A DNA stretch of 64,000 bases from Improbicoccus devescovinae (GTDB taxonomy: Bacteria; Bacillota; Clostridia; Oscillospirales; Acutalibacteraceae), in assembly GCA_036245095.1 (NCBI GenBank), contig BSWA01000002.1, forward strand, positions 263,027 through 327,026, given 5' to 3'. How positions within the stretch are numbered: the stretch's first letter is position 1; each line of letters opens with the position of its first letter. The translations under genes and the position numbers were made by a program. Shown here piece by piece: positions 18,728 through 27,573 of the stretch. The notes beneath the pieces are model-generated. The model did not search any database and was not told the origin of the DNA. It saw only the letters and a list, made by a program, of their open reading frames with translations.

Positions 18728-21378
18728 AATTTAAGTTTTTCTATAGTCAAGTCTTTTAATTTTTTTTCTAAATTTTCAAGTTTTAATTTTGTATCTGATA
18801 TTACAGTTTCTTTAGCGTTCATTAAAAATTCCGGATTATTTACTAAAATTTTATATTTTTCTAATTGCGAATTTATTTGTGCGATTTCTTTGTTTATATT
18901 GCTTAATATATTTTCAGTATTTAAAAGTTCCGTATTTGGGATATAAATTTTAGCGAAATCTAATATTATTACGCTTGTTTGGGAATTATTTTGGGCATTT
19001 TGTATATCTGACGAGTATTCTATTTTTAATGCTCTTATGAAAAAAATAATAATTTCTTCATATTGTTTTAATATATTTTTTATGGGATCAGCGCAATGAA
19101 TATAAACTGAAATTTTTGTTTCTATTTTTGTGTTACTTGTATTTCTTTTGTTTCGCACAGATTTAATTAACGTAATAATTTTGTTTATTTTTTCTTCTGC
19201 TTCTGAGTCAACAAATTTTGGATGAAATTCAGGATAACTTGAGGTAGTTATAGTAAGGAAATTTTTATCGAAAATTTTATATATTTTTTCTGTAATAAAT
19301 GGTATAAACGGGTGCAATAATTTTAGAGTATTTTGTAAAATATATACAGAAATATTTTTTGTTTCTCGGGATATCGGAGTATTAGAAATTTTAAAATCAA
19401 ATTTAGCAAATTCGAGATACCAATCACAAAATTCGTCCCAAAAAAAGCTATAAAGCTTCTGTAGAGCAATACCGTACTCAAAATTTTCCAAATTTTCATA
19501 TACAATTTTTGTAAGATTATTAAATCGGCTTAGTATCCACGAGTTATGCCATGAGCTTATTTTTTGTGTATTGTATATAAAATTATTATTATTTTTACCA
19601 ATATCTTGTGTATTTAAATAAATTAACCTTGCGGCGTTCCAAATTTTATTTAAAAATCTGCGAGCACCTTCTATTTTTTCTATTGAAAATCTGGAATCAT
19701 TTCCTGGGGTCAGACCGCTTATTAATGCAAAACGTAAAGCATCTGCACCATATTTTTCTATTACATCGAGGGGGTCTATGCCATTGCCCAGACTTTTTGA
19801 CATCTTTTGCCCATGTGCATCGCGAACTAGCCCGTGGATTAATACTTTTGAAAACGGTATTTTTTTTGTTAATTTTAATGAAGAAAAAATCATTCTAGCT
19901 ACCCAGAAAAATATAATATCATAACCAGTAACTAGCGTATCTGTTGGGTAAAATGACCAATATTTTGTCTTTTTCGGCCAACCTAATGTTGCAAATGGCC
20001 AAAGTGCTGATGAAAACCATGTGTCAAGCGTGTCAGGATCTTGGTTTATGCTTTTTGAATTACATTTTTCGCATGCGTTCGGGGTATGCCGCGATATTGT
20101 AATATGCTCGCAATTTTCACAGTACCAGGCGGGTATGCGATGGCCCCACCATAATTGGCGAGAAATACACCAATCTTTTATGTTGGTTAACCATTGAAAA
20201 TAAATTCTATCAAAATGTTTCGGCACGAATTGTATTTCATCGGCTTTTACAATATTTATTGCCTGTTCTGCGAGGGGCGCCATTTTACAAAACCATTGTG
20301 TCGATATCATGGGTTCTATTGTGCTTTCACAGCGATAACAATGACCGGTATTATGCACTAAATTTTCTGTTTTTTCAATAAAATTATGTGCATTTAAATC
20401 TTTAACAATTTTTTCTCGCGCGACAAATCTTTCTGTATTTTGATATTCGCCGCATTCTTGGTTTAAATATCCGCGAGAATCTAGTATTTTAAGAATAGGT
20501 AAATTATGACGCCGACCAATTTCGAAATCTTCATATGCATGTGCTGGAGTTACTTTCAGTATCCCTGTTCCAAAATTCGGATCGACTGAAGCATCTACTA
20601 TAATAGGGATTTCTCGGTCAGTCAGGGGGACAATTACTGATTTGCCTATTAATGTTTTGGCTAAATCATGATCTGGATTAACTGCCAATGCTACGTCGCC
20701 GAAAATAGTTTCTGGTCTTGTTGTAGCAACGCACAAAAAATCTTGATTTTTACTGTTTTTTATATAATATTTAATATAATACAATTTTCCATCGGTTTGT
20801 GTATGGTTGACCTCGGCATCGGAAACGGAAGTCCTACAATTAGGACACCAATTGATAATTCGTTCGCCGCGATATATTAAATTTTCTTCATAAAATTTAA
20901 CAAAACATTCTGTGATTGCGGTCGTGTAATTTTCATCCATAGTAAAGCGTTCGCAAGTCCAATCACATGAGGATCCTATTTTTTTAATCTGTTCTATTAT
21001 AAGATGTCCATATTTTTTTTTCCACGCCCATGCACGTTCGAGAAATTCTTCGCGAGTTATATCTTTTTTTGTCAAGCCTTCTGTTGCCATTTGTTGTACA
21101 ATTTTTGTTTCTGTTGCTATTGCTGCATGATCAGTACCCGGCAAAAATAAAACTTCATAGCCTGCCATGCGTTTGAATCTGGCGAGAATGTCTTGTATGG
21201 TTTGATCGAGTGCATGGCCTAAATGTAAGTTGCCTGTTATATTCGGTGGAGGCATCATTATTGTGTATTTTTTTTTGACGGAATGCGGATTTGCTACAAA
21301 AAAATTATTTGTTATCCAAAAATTATATAAATCTTGTTCAATCAATTCAGGTTTATAAATTTTATCAAATTCGAACAT
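18724..21378 (-). CDS. valS: Valyl-tRNA synthetase
   Basis: This charges tRNA-Val. The HIGH motif is HLGH at residues 52-55 (after PPPNITGNL), followed by LPGTDHAAIAT, and the KMSKS motif is intact near 524 (KMSKSLGNGIDP). The editing domain shows TTRPETIFGDVA and GTGILKVTPAHAYEDFEIG. A zinc-type CxxC pair (CENC...CEKC) lies near residue 430, and a C-terminal coiled coil (about 820-880) is present. At 884 aa it is normal length. The ATG has GGAGG eight bases upstream. No T-box leader is visible in the short upstream region; the promoter below reads straight into the gene. It converges on the HlyD-like gene with a four-base overlap. Confidence 0.97.
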   Translation of the reverse strand: MFEFDKIYKPELIEQDLYNFWITNNFFVANPHSVKKKYTIMMPPPNITGNLHLGHALDQTIQDILARFKRMAGYEVLFLPGTDHAAIATETKIVQQMATEGLTKKDITREEFLERAWAWKKKYGHLIIEQIKKIGSSCDWTCERFTMDENYTTAITECFVKFYEENLIYRGERIINWCPNCRTSVSDAEVNHTQTDGKLYYIKYYIKNSKNQDFLCVATTRPETIFGDVALAVNPDHDLAKTLIGKSVIVPLTDREIPIIVDASVDPNFGTGILKVTPAHAYEDFEIGRRHNLPILKILDSRGYLNQECGEYQNTERFVAREKIVKDLNAHNFIEKTENLVHNTGHCYRCESTIEPMISTQWFCKMAPLAEQAINIVKADEIQFVPKHFDRIYFQWLTNIKDWCISRQLWWGHRIPAWYCENCEHITISRHTPNACEKCNSKSINQDPDTLDTWFSSALWPFATLGWPKKTKYWSFYPTDTLVTGYDIIFFWVARMIFSSLKLTKKIPFSKVLIHGLVRDAHGQKMSKSLGNGIDPLDVIEKYGADALRFALISGLTPGNDSRFSIEKIEGARRFLNKIWNAARLIYLNTQDIGKNNNNFIYNTQKISSWHNSWILSRFNNLTKIVYENLENFEYGIALQKLYSFFWDEFCDWYLEFAKFDFKISNTPISRETKNISVYILQNTLKLLHPFIPFITEKIYKIFDKNFLTITTSSYPEFHPKFVDSEAEEKINKIITLIKSVRNKRNTSNTKIETKISVYIHCADPIKNILKQYEEIIIFFIRALKIEYSSDIQNAQNNSQTSVIILDFAKIYIPNTELLNTENILSNINKEIAQINSQLEKYKILVNNPEFLMNAKETVISDTKLKLENLEKKLKDLTIEKLKF

Positions 21379-21402
21379 AAATTCAACCTCCGTCCTATAG
21401 GA

Positions 21403-21431
21403 GTTATATTATTTTTGATTTAATATGTCAA
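21403..21431 (-). promoter_or_regulatory. Promoter of valS
   Basis: Read on the minus strand, TTGACA (21431-21426) and TATAAC (21408-21403) are 17 bases apart, and the ATG is 25 bases further on. The sequence upstream (ACAAACATACAAATTTC) also occurs upstream of the array promoters to the right, so an array-type promoter block seems to drive valS too. Confidence 0.7.
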
Positions 21432-21558
21432 TAATTTTTTTGAAATTTGTATGTTTGTATAAAAGAATTCAGAATAGGCCAATTCACACAGATCATTTTC
21501 GCGCGGCTATGATCTCAGATATGGGCCATGCCAATTGATGAGGCCGTCGCAAGAATCC

Positions 21559-22494
21559 TTACAGGAAGTCCCACATGAGAGGGTCTATGGGAGGGGCTGC
21601 GCTTGAGGGATTTTGATTCGTTTCAGGAGAGTACCACGCGTCCGCCGCGATTTGGCCCGTCTCGGCACCGGCGTTATCGAAGAGTTTGTAACTCCTTGGC
21701 GGCGAGGAAGAATTTCCAGGCTCACGTTGTTCCGGAGGGGGTGCAGCTGCAGCAGGGGAACCTGGCTGCCAGTCAATACTGTGGGCCGTGCTGAGAGCAG
21801 CAATACCAACAAATGCCAAATCGTCATCTTTGCCCGGGAGGGGCCCTGGGGTCGCTCTGTCACCATATGTGTATCCTTCGTCAGTGCCGGGTGGGGCTGG
21901 CTCTAACCTACTGTCCTCTTCGTTCGATTGTTCGCGTTCGGAAGCACCAATCCCCGCGGAGCTGCATCCCAGGATAGTCGGAGCATGTCTCACCGTCCAC
22001 TGTTGGTTTTTGTTAAGTATTCCTTTTACATACGCCGGCAAGCCCCTTAGTATATCTAGTTTATTTTTTGATGTAAATCGATACATACTTAACTTTCTTA
22101 AGTGACCATTTATTGTGCTTTTTTTCACACCAAAAAAACTTGCAGTTATGTTTCTGTTTATAACAACCGCTACAGTCATTCCATCAATAACATGAAAATA
22201 CAACCCAGTGCGTTTTATAAGCCTGGCCATGTTTGATTGGTCACCAGGGTCTATTGCGTTCTGGGTCTGATAGATCTCGTTTATTTCGTGTTCAAACCTG
22301 TCCGTCGAGTGCCTCTTTTGCGACCTGAAGTTGGTCTGCAACTCCTCAAGGTTGTCGAATGGGTCTGTGTCTTCGCTATACGTTTCAGGCGTTTTTAATC
22401 CCTCGGGCGTTGTTGAGGCCTGCGCTGGAGTATTTATCAAAACAAAGCAAATAATACACAAAATTATCTTATTATTTTTTAAAAAATGATTCAT
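21559..22494 (-). CDS. Secreted IBD-like protein, array member 1 of 13
   Basis: This begins with the family signal peptide (residues 1-27, basic KNNK, hydrophobic IILCIICFVLI, AQA-S cleavage site). The core (about 90-175) shows the family pattern: TGLYF, then VINRN, then FFGVKKSTINGHLRKL, ending in QQWTVR. This pattern resembles, from my knowledge of the family, the initiator-binding domain of Trichomonas IBP39-type proteins, a DNA-binding winged-helix-like fold; here that is inference. The C-terminal 130 residues are Pro/Ser/Glu-rich and probably disordered, ending LMWDFL. GGAGG lies 13 bases before the ATG, a long gap typical of this array. No TTGACA promoter is seen directly upstream, so it may be read through from member 2. 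Confidence 0.7.
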   Translation of the reverse strand: MNHFLKNNKIILCIICFVLINTPAQASTTPEGLKTPETYSEDTDPFDNLEELQTNFRSQKRHSTDRFEHEINEIYQTQNAIDPGDQSNMARLIKRTGLYFHVIDGMTVAVVINRNITASFFGVKKSTINGHLRKLSMYRFTSKNKLDILRGLPAYVKGILNKNQQWTVRHAPTILGCSSAGIGASEREQSNEEDSRLEPAPPGTDEGYTYGDRATPGPLPGKDDDLAFVGIAALSTAHSIDWQPGSPAAAAPPPEQREPGNSSSPPRSYKLFDNAGAETGQIAADAWYSPETNQNPSSAAPPIDPLMWDFL

Positions 22495-22640
22495 AGCAAA
22501 GAAGAGGCCTCCTTATATTACTGTAAAACAGCGGAATCTACATAGCTTTTGTTACTGGTTCATCCGGCCTTTTATTTCTGATCTTCATTTATTATAGAGT
22601 TCTTTGGGCTATCCGTGTTGTCAGGGATTCAGGTCCGATG

Positions 22641-22654
22641 CCCCCCCCCGGGGG
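22641..22654. repeat. C9G5 homopolymer palindrome after member 2
   Basis: Nine C followed by five G lie eight bases beyond the stop of array member 2. The tract is self-complementary and slippage-prone. There is no T-run, so it is not a classical terminator. Confidence 0.6.
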
Positions 22655-22661
22655 CAATCTC

Positions 22662-23402
22662 CTACCATGCCAAGCCCCAGAATTCATCGTCGGACGAGTC
22701 CTCCGATCTGATTTGTCGGCCAACAGAGGGTATGATTGGTTCCGCTGGTTGTTCTTTGGGCACTGTCCGACCTGTTCGCGCCTGCGCGCCTATATCGCCA
22801 GGCTGGATTTCTTTAGCTGCGTGTTGCACGGGGCATCCCTGGACACTTTTTGTCTGTTTGTCTCTATACTCTGCCCATATTTGTTCCCCTGTTGGTGTCG
22901 ACGGCAAGGCACGAAAAGTCCAGGCAACGATCTTAAGCCCAAACACGGGAAAAAACCACCTCTCACAACTGCGTAAGACGCCTAATCTCTCTTGGCCGGT
23001 TAATGGCACAGCACCCGACTCGGAGCATTTTTTTTTGATCCAGGATTTCGATCTATACAAAAAAGTACTAGCAATGGCTAGGTTTAATGCAAAAAAACCG
23101 TCTGGTGTGAAATGAACCCCAGTGAACTGAGTAAATGCTATCTGTTCGCTTTCATCCGTGAGGCCGTTTTGGGCCACTTGCAGTCGCCTCATGATATCAG
23201 GAAAAAAGTGCGAGTCTTGGTTCGCTCGGCTTTTATTTTGATACATTTGGTTGCTAAGAGAATTCACTTGGCGTTGGATTGCTTTATTTTTACACTCGAA
23301 TTTAATTGGGTTTCTACATGCGGATCCCCAAACTTGAGTATTTATCAAAACAAAGCAAATAATACACAAAATCATCTTATTATTTTTAAAAAAATTGTTC
23401 AT
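22662..23402 (-). CDS. Secreted IBD-like protein, array member 2 of 13
   Basis: A signal peptide (MNNFFKNNKMILCIICFVLI, cleavage near VWGS) is followed by a Lys/Gln-rich helical segment, the core motif FTGVHFTPDGFF at about residue 93, YRSKSWIKKK near 115 and AWTFRAL near 162. The mature part has five or six cysteines, more than its neighbours. The tail is acidic and aromatic at the very end (DSSDDEFWGLAW), which is one of the clearest examples of this family ending. AGAGG lies 14 bases before the ATG. The signal-peptide DNA is AT-rich and the mature part GC-rich. Function is inferred only from family resemblance. Confidence 0.7.
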   Translation of the reverse strand: MNNFFKNNKMILCIICFVLINTQVWGSACRNPIKFECKNKAIQRQVNSLSNQMYQNKSRANQDSHFFPDIMRRLQVAQNGLTDESEQIAFTQFTGVHFTPDGFFALNLAIASTFLYRSKSWIKKKCSESGAVPLTGQERLGVLRSCERWFFPVFGLKIVAWTFRALPSTPTGEQIWAEYRDKQTKSVQGCPVQHAAKEIQPGDIGAQARTGRTVPKEQPAEPIIPSVGRQIRSEDSSDDEFWGLAW

Positions 23403-23449
23403 AATTGATATGCAGCCCTCTCTTTGTATGTAAAATTTTTATATTTTAT

Positions 23450-23478
23450 TTTATATTTAAATTCAATATGATTGTCAA
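23450..23478 (-). promoter_or_regulatory. Array promoter of member 2
   Basis: On the minus strand, TTGACA (23478-23473) and TATAAA (23455-23450) are 17 bases apart, about 50 bases before the start codon. The same block recurs before most array members. Confidence 0.7.
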
Positions 23479-23633
23479 CTGATTTTTTAGAATTTGAATC
23501 TTTGTAAAAACTAATGTAGAAAAGTTTTCTTCACAGATCGGCTGCTTGTCTGTTGTGGGGCCTTAGTTCCAGTTGTCGGCGGTGAGGGGGGGCCGTGAAT
23601 TCCGCGGCAAAAACCGGCCGGCCTATCGCTTGT

Positions 23634-24313
23634 TTAGTTCCGGCGGGGTAACCCTGACGACGAAGTCCTGACATTACGCCGTCTCCCGGTTAGTTGTGGG
23701 GCGGATCGTCGCTGGTCTTGTTCGTGACGTCGACCGACACAACAAGGCGTAGCAGGCGTGGCCAGCAATGAATCAGGAGTACGCACAGCGCTCCCGTAAC
23801 AAGTCAAGGGGGGCGTTTTGCGGGACGTCTCCTGACTACCCACTGCTTCCAGTTGATCGATAACTCGGGGGCCAGGAAAGGGGGTGCCTTCGCGCAAACT
23901 TCGGATCTGACGTCAAAGTCGACAATCTCGAACTCATTCCTGAAAAAGTATTTGTTAAGCACGGACCTTGTTCTGCTAGTATGTTGCATAACTTTTGATG
24001 TATTTATTATTATATATTCACCAAAGAAGTAAACCCCAGTCAACATAACAAACAATAGGCGGTCGGCTGGGCTGAAAAAGGATATCCCGATTTGGAATAT
24101 TTCGACCTGCCAAAACCACTCAGTTAAACTATCTCGCTGCGTTATCTGTTTCGATTCGGACGTTCGCATAACCTCTCTGATTTGGTTTGCCTTTTCTTCG
24201 ATTTCTCTTGTATGATTCGATCCTCCCCCCTTAGGGCCTGGATATCTGGCCGCGCCTGCTTCGGGATTAAGCGAAATGAAGACAATAATACATATAATTA
24301 TTTTATTAATTTT
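23634..24313 (-). pseudogene. Damaged secreted IBD-like gene, array member 3 of 13
   Basis: The signal-peptide frame aligns with the family, but the usual ATG-AAC reads ATT-CAC here; the best remaining start is a TTG near 24316, giving KINKIIICIIVF. The core is present (LTGVYFFGEY, TSRTRSVLNKYF) and ends KQWVVRRRPAK. The frame then stops right after a run of six C (plus-strand G at 23808-23813). Reading one base over, an open frame continues for about 60 residues to 23634 and looks like a tail (Thr/Arg/Pro-rich). So the copy has lost its ATG and its tail frame. It could instead be a short protein of 170 aa or a slippage-controlled one. Confidence 0.6.
23808..23813. repeat. G6 tract at frame break of member 3
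   Basis: Six G (C on the coding strand) mark the exact place where the frame of member 3 ends. One extra base would join the core to the open downstream frame. Member 13 has the same situation at a G7 tract. Confidence 0.5.
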
Positions 24314-24340
24314 CAAAAAAATGTGAATATCTACCAGAAT

Positions 24341-24400
24341 CCTCCTTATAATTCATAATAGATTTTTTTCAGTGCTTGTTGTTTTGCGTTGAGGCGGGTG
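24341..24400 (-). repeat. Type II leader repeat, copy a
   Basis: This AT-rich leader upstream of member 3 (AAGGAGGATTC, TTATAATTCATAATAGA, then CTTGTTnTTTTGCGTTGA) recurs at 25371-25430 and 26429-26490. It replaces the TTGACA promoter type at members 3-5 and shows these cassettes arose by duplication. Confidence 0.55.
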
Positions 24401-24476
24401 ACTTGCCTGGCTTAATTTCGGGCGCTGAACCTCACGCCCCACCCCGCGCAAGCGGTTGCTGGCTGGCTCACAAATT

Positions 24477-25361
24477 TTAACTAGGACGTTTCTCATAAAA
24501 GTTCATGTCAGAGCCTAAGAAAGCCTTCTTCCCTGGGCTCATCGCCTTGTAATCAGGAATTCTCCTGGAGCCGACAGGGTCAAACGCCGGATCGCCACCT
24601 CCGGTCGTATATAGTTGGATGTCAGGTGGATTTTCTTCTAATTCGGCAAGGGGGCCTTCGGGCTTGGGCTCAGAGTTCCCGCCTGAATGGCTAGTCGCCG
24701 CCTGAGGGGCGAAGGGCCTCGAGGGACGATATGGAAGGTCTTCGCCTGGCCTGACCGGTCCACGTGCGGGCTCGGGGTTGGGGACTTCTCCTTGCCGTAT
24801 CCGCGCTTCTGCGTCCCAGATCACGCTTGGGGGGAGTGTTTTCAATTCCCATTCATAGCTCAATAGCATTAACTTTAATGAGCTCGGGCAATTAGCGACG
24901 ACAGCGTTTTAGACTTGGTGGGTTTCTGAATTAATGCCTAACTGTTTTAGTTGATAGGCAGCCAGTTTATCTGTTATACTTAAATACTGCGTAAACCTTT
25001 GAATGCAAATTAAAACAAGAGTCGGATCAGTTGGGAACCAAAGTCCAGTTCCGTAAGCAAGGCTCTGCCGGTATTCTTCATCTTGATAGCTTTGTTGCAA
25101 TTTCGCAAACGTCCACAGGATTTCTGCTAAGATGTCCTTACGATCCCGATGCCCTTTGTGTGCCAAAAACGCACGACGTTTCCCATTTAGGTTTTGTTCT
25201 AGTTTGGATACTGCGGCAGTAGTACCCACGTCTGGATGCCCTTCATCTTCTACTGGTTTGAATCCTGACGCTTCGATTCTGGCTGTGGCCGCTGGGGTGG
25301 TAATCATAAGAAAGCAAAGAATACGCGAAATTATTTTATTATTTTTTAAAAATTTATTCAT
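24477..25361 (-). pseudogene. Secreted IBD-like gene with nonsense codon, array member 4 of 13
   Basis: One reading frame runs from the signal peptide (MNKFLKNNKIISRILCFLMI) to the tail, broken only by a TAA at 24911-24909. The part before it has the core motif YGTGLWFPTD. The part after it continues in the same frame with YEWELKTLPPSV, which lines up with RQWTARTLPGSF of intact member 5, the stop standing where member 5 has Lys or Arg. The tails also match (GSDMNFYEKRPS against GSDGNFYVERGR). It is therefore a recent nonsense mutant of a member-5-like gene. The ribosome binding site has also changed to AAGGACG. I start it at the ATG of MNKF (25361); a TTG three codons upstream is also possible. 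Confidence 0.8.
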
Positions 25362-25370
25362 AACCAACAA

Positions 25371-25430
25371 TAATCGTCCTTATAATTCATAATAGATTTT
25401 TTTTCGGGCTTGTTCTTTTGTGTTGATGCG
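25371..25430 (-). repeat. Type II leader repeat, copy b
   Basis: This copy of the leader lies between members 4 and 5. It has the same TTATAATTCATAATAGA core and CTTGTTCTTTTGTGTTGA segment, with the following 80 bases also alike (GCGGGnG...TGCATGGC). Confidence 0.55.
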
Positions 25431-25510
25431 GGCGCCATGCATGGCCGCATTCCGGGAGATAACCCTTCCGGGCCTGACCGCGCAATCGGTTGGCGGCTGT
25501 ATTACAGATT

Positions 25511-26413
25511 TTATCTCCCACGCTCCACATAAAAATTCCCGTCAGAGCCGATGATAGGATTTGCATCTGGCAACATAGCCTCATAGGTGGAAATTTCCCA
25601 GTATGCGTCAGGGTTATGGGCCGGGTCGTCACCTGGGCGCGTAAAAACTCGGATGTAGGGAGGATTTTCATCGATAGCGCGCCATATTGACCCGGGGTCG
25701 GCGTGGTTGCGGTCAGCGGTTACGACTGGAGGCGGGGATGGCTCCGGGGGGAATTCGTAGTGCGCGAGAGGGTATGGGATAACATCTTCAGGAATGGCTT
25801 CAGGATTTCCTGGGTCATCGGGAGCTGTTTCTTCTTGCGCCAGCGTTTGTGCTAAGTGGATAAAGCTTCCTGGGAGGGTTCTGGCTGTCCATTGTCTGGC
25901 CTCGAGCCAGTGGCGATAGACCTTTGGCATCATCCGGATGACAGCGCGTTTTTCTTCTGGGGTTGCTTGGAGCAGTCTTAATTTTTTTATTTGCGTTTCA
26001 TACGCGGGGGGTATCAAACATAAATACTTCATCATATATTCCCTGCAAATAAAAATATAATGCCGATCAGGCGGGGAAAAAACTCCAGTTCGTTTAGCAA
26101 TCTTCATCTTTGAGTCATAATCATATTGATAGCTTTGTTGTAATTCCTCCACCGCCAGCATGATAGCTACTAAGATATCAGTCCGACCCCGCTTATATTT
26201 GGCTTCGATAAACTTACGGCGCAATGCCTCTAACTTGGCTTCGAGTTCAGGGATATTGGCCGGATCAATCGCTTCAACCCATTCTTGGATTATATCATCT
26301 GATTCATTGTGAACTAAGGACGCAGCGAGTCTGGATGCGGCCGCTGGGGTGGTAATCATAAGAAAGCAAAGAATACGCGAAATTATCTTATTATTTTTTA
26401 AAAAAATGTTCAT
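25511..26413 (-). CDS. Secreted IBD-like protein, array member 5 of 13
   Basis: This is the intact sister of member 4. It has a signal peptide MNIFLKNNKIISRILCFLMI with a PAAAS cleavage site, then a long helical, Glu/Lys/Arg-rich segment. The core shows RTGVFSPPDRHYIF, with the turn segment more diverged than in other members, ending RQWTARTLPGSF. The tail of about 120 residues is Pro/Asp/Glu-rich and ends GSDGNFYVERGR. The annotated start is the ATG at 26413; a TTG three codons upstream lies only four bases after AAGGAGG and could be the real start. Its leader is type II, without TTGACA. Confidence 0.7.
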   Translation of the reverse strand: MNIFLKNNKIISRILCFLMITTPAAASRLAASLVHNESDDIIQEWVEAIDPANIPELEAKLEALRRKFIEAKYKRGRTDILVAIMLAVEELQQSYQYDYDSKMKIAKRTGVFSPPDRHYIFICREYMMKYLCLIPPAYETQIKKLRLLQATPEEKRAVIRMMPKVYRHWLEARQWTARTLPGSFIHLAQTLAQEETAPDDPGNPEAIPEDVIPYPLAHYEFPPEPSPPPVVTADRNHADPGSIWRAIDENPPYIRVFTRPGDDPAHNPDAYWEISTYEAMLPDANPIIGSDGNFYVERGR

Positions 26414-26428
26414 AACTAACAAGAATCC

Positions 26429-26490
26429 TCCTTATATTTTATAATAGATTTTTTTAAACTGCTTGTTCTTTTGCGTTGATGCGGGAGACT
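26429..26490 (-). repeat. Type II leader repeat, copy c
   Basis: This third copy lies upstream of member 5: AAGGAGGATTCTTG, TTATATTTTATAATAGA, and CTTGTTCTTTTGCGTTGATGCGGGAGACTTGCCTGGCT nearly as in copy a. Confidence 0.55.
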
Positions 26491-26554
26491 TGCCTGGCTC
26501 TATTGTGTGGCCTTCCGCTGATGGACGCGAGCGGTCACGCGAGCCAACGGGCAT

Positions 26555-27361
26555 TTATTGCCAGCGCAAAGGGTAGCACCTGTCGCTGTGGGTCATAGAC
26601 TCATAACCTGATGGGGGACCAAAGCCATCATCGCCTGTTTCCTGGTCTGTTGGTTTCGATGAACCAATCGCCGCTGGGTCGATGTGCGGGAATGGTTGGG
26701 GTCTCGTTGTTGTTTCTCTCCCCGGTGGGGAAGTATTTTCTGTTTCTTCACTCGGCTGTTCGGGAATTATTAAGGAGCCATAATTCGGTTGGCTGTAGCG
26801 TTTCTTTCGGATCTGCCAACTCTTTCTGTTCCTTCCGAAAAAGCTATTTATGTGTTCTGGTTGTACTTCGACCACGATTTCGCGTTCATCACGGTTTATT
26901 GCTTTCGTATCGCTCTCTAGGAAGTATCTATTCAGGGTTGACGTTGTTCTTCCCGTAATTTCCTTAATTGTAGTCGGATTGTAGAATAGGTATTTATCAA
27001 AAAAGAAACAACCTATCGAATTTATCCACATTAGTTGAGCTTCGGGGTCTGTCCTGAAATATCGGAAGAGCAATGATTGAATTTGAGCCAACATCTGTAT
27101 CGCTTTGCTCAGGAATTCGTATTGGTTCTGTGTGTGGCCCTGGTTGCTAGTCATAAACGATCTAACTTCCTGAACCTTCGCATCTATTATTCTCTGCGCG
27201 GGCCATCCCCCTTCTCGGCCGGGGACTGCACCCGGGCCTACTCCCGCAGCCAGGGGCCCAAAGGGCGTCACAGGATATGTGGCCGCCCCTGCTAAATTAC
27301 CAAGGGAAACAAAGGCAATAATACACGAAATTATCTTATTATTTTTTAAAAAGTTGTTCAT
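26555..27361 (-). CDS. Secreted IBD-like protein, array member 6 of 13
   Basis: The family signal peptide (MNNFLKNNKIISCIIAFVSL, cleavage near AGAA) starts at the ATG at 27361. The longer frame beginning MEAFIVI is the ribosome binding site region (GGAGGCC) read as codons and is not used. The core reads NSIGCFFFDKYLFYN, then GRTTSTLNRYFLES, then a long insert and KSWQIRKKRYSQP. The basic cluster RKKR right after the core could act as a nuclear signal in a eukaryotic cell, which is speculation. The tail is Pro/Thr/Glu-rich, 70 residues. A Gly/Pro-rich stretch follows the cleavage site. Confidence 0.7.
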   Translation of the reverse strand: MNNFLKNNKIISCIIAFVSLGNLAGAATYPVTPFGPLAAGVGPGAVPGREGGWPAQRIIDAKVQEVRSFMTSNQGHTQNQYEFLSKAIQMLAQIQSLLFRYFRTDPEAQLMWINSIGCFFFDKYLFYNPTTIKEITGRTTSTLNRYFLESDTKAINRDEREIVVEVQPEHINSFFGRNRKSWQIRKKRYSQPNYGSLIIPEQPSEETENTSPPGRETTTRPQPFPHIDPAAIGSSKPTDQETGDDGFGPPSGYESMTHSDRCYPLRWQ

Positions 27362-27402
27362 AATTACTATAAAGGCCTCCATTCGTATGTATAATTTTTA
27401 TA

Positions 27403-27431
27403 TTTATATTGAAATTTAATATGATTGTCAA
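27403..27431 (-). promoter_or_regulatory. Array promoter of member 6
   Basis: TTGACA (27431-27426) and TATAAA (27408-27403) on the minus strand are 17 bases apart. An upstream AT-rich block (TTGTACAAACATACAAATTC) is shared with members 7, 9 and 13. Confidence 0.75.
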
Positions 27432-27573
27432 GTGTTTTTTGTGAATTTGTATGTTTGTACAAAATATTTAAGAATAGGTTCACATGTAGAACTTATGCAT
27501 GGTAGTTTAGGGGCCATTCTTTTGTTTTTTTCTTAGAATTTTTTCGCTTTTTGAGGATAGCGCGTTCTTCTAT

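Noticed and set aside
21379..21480. T-box leader upstream of valS
   Set aside because: The promoter starts only about 20 bases before the ribosome binding site, leaving no room for specifier and antiterminator stems.
24909..24911. Programmed stop readthrough in array member 4
   Set aside because: TAA is the common normal stop in this window and the context shows no readthrough signal; simple nonsense mutation is more likely.
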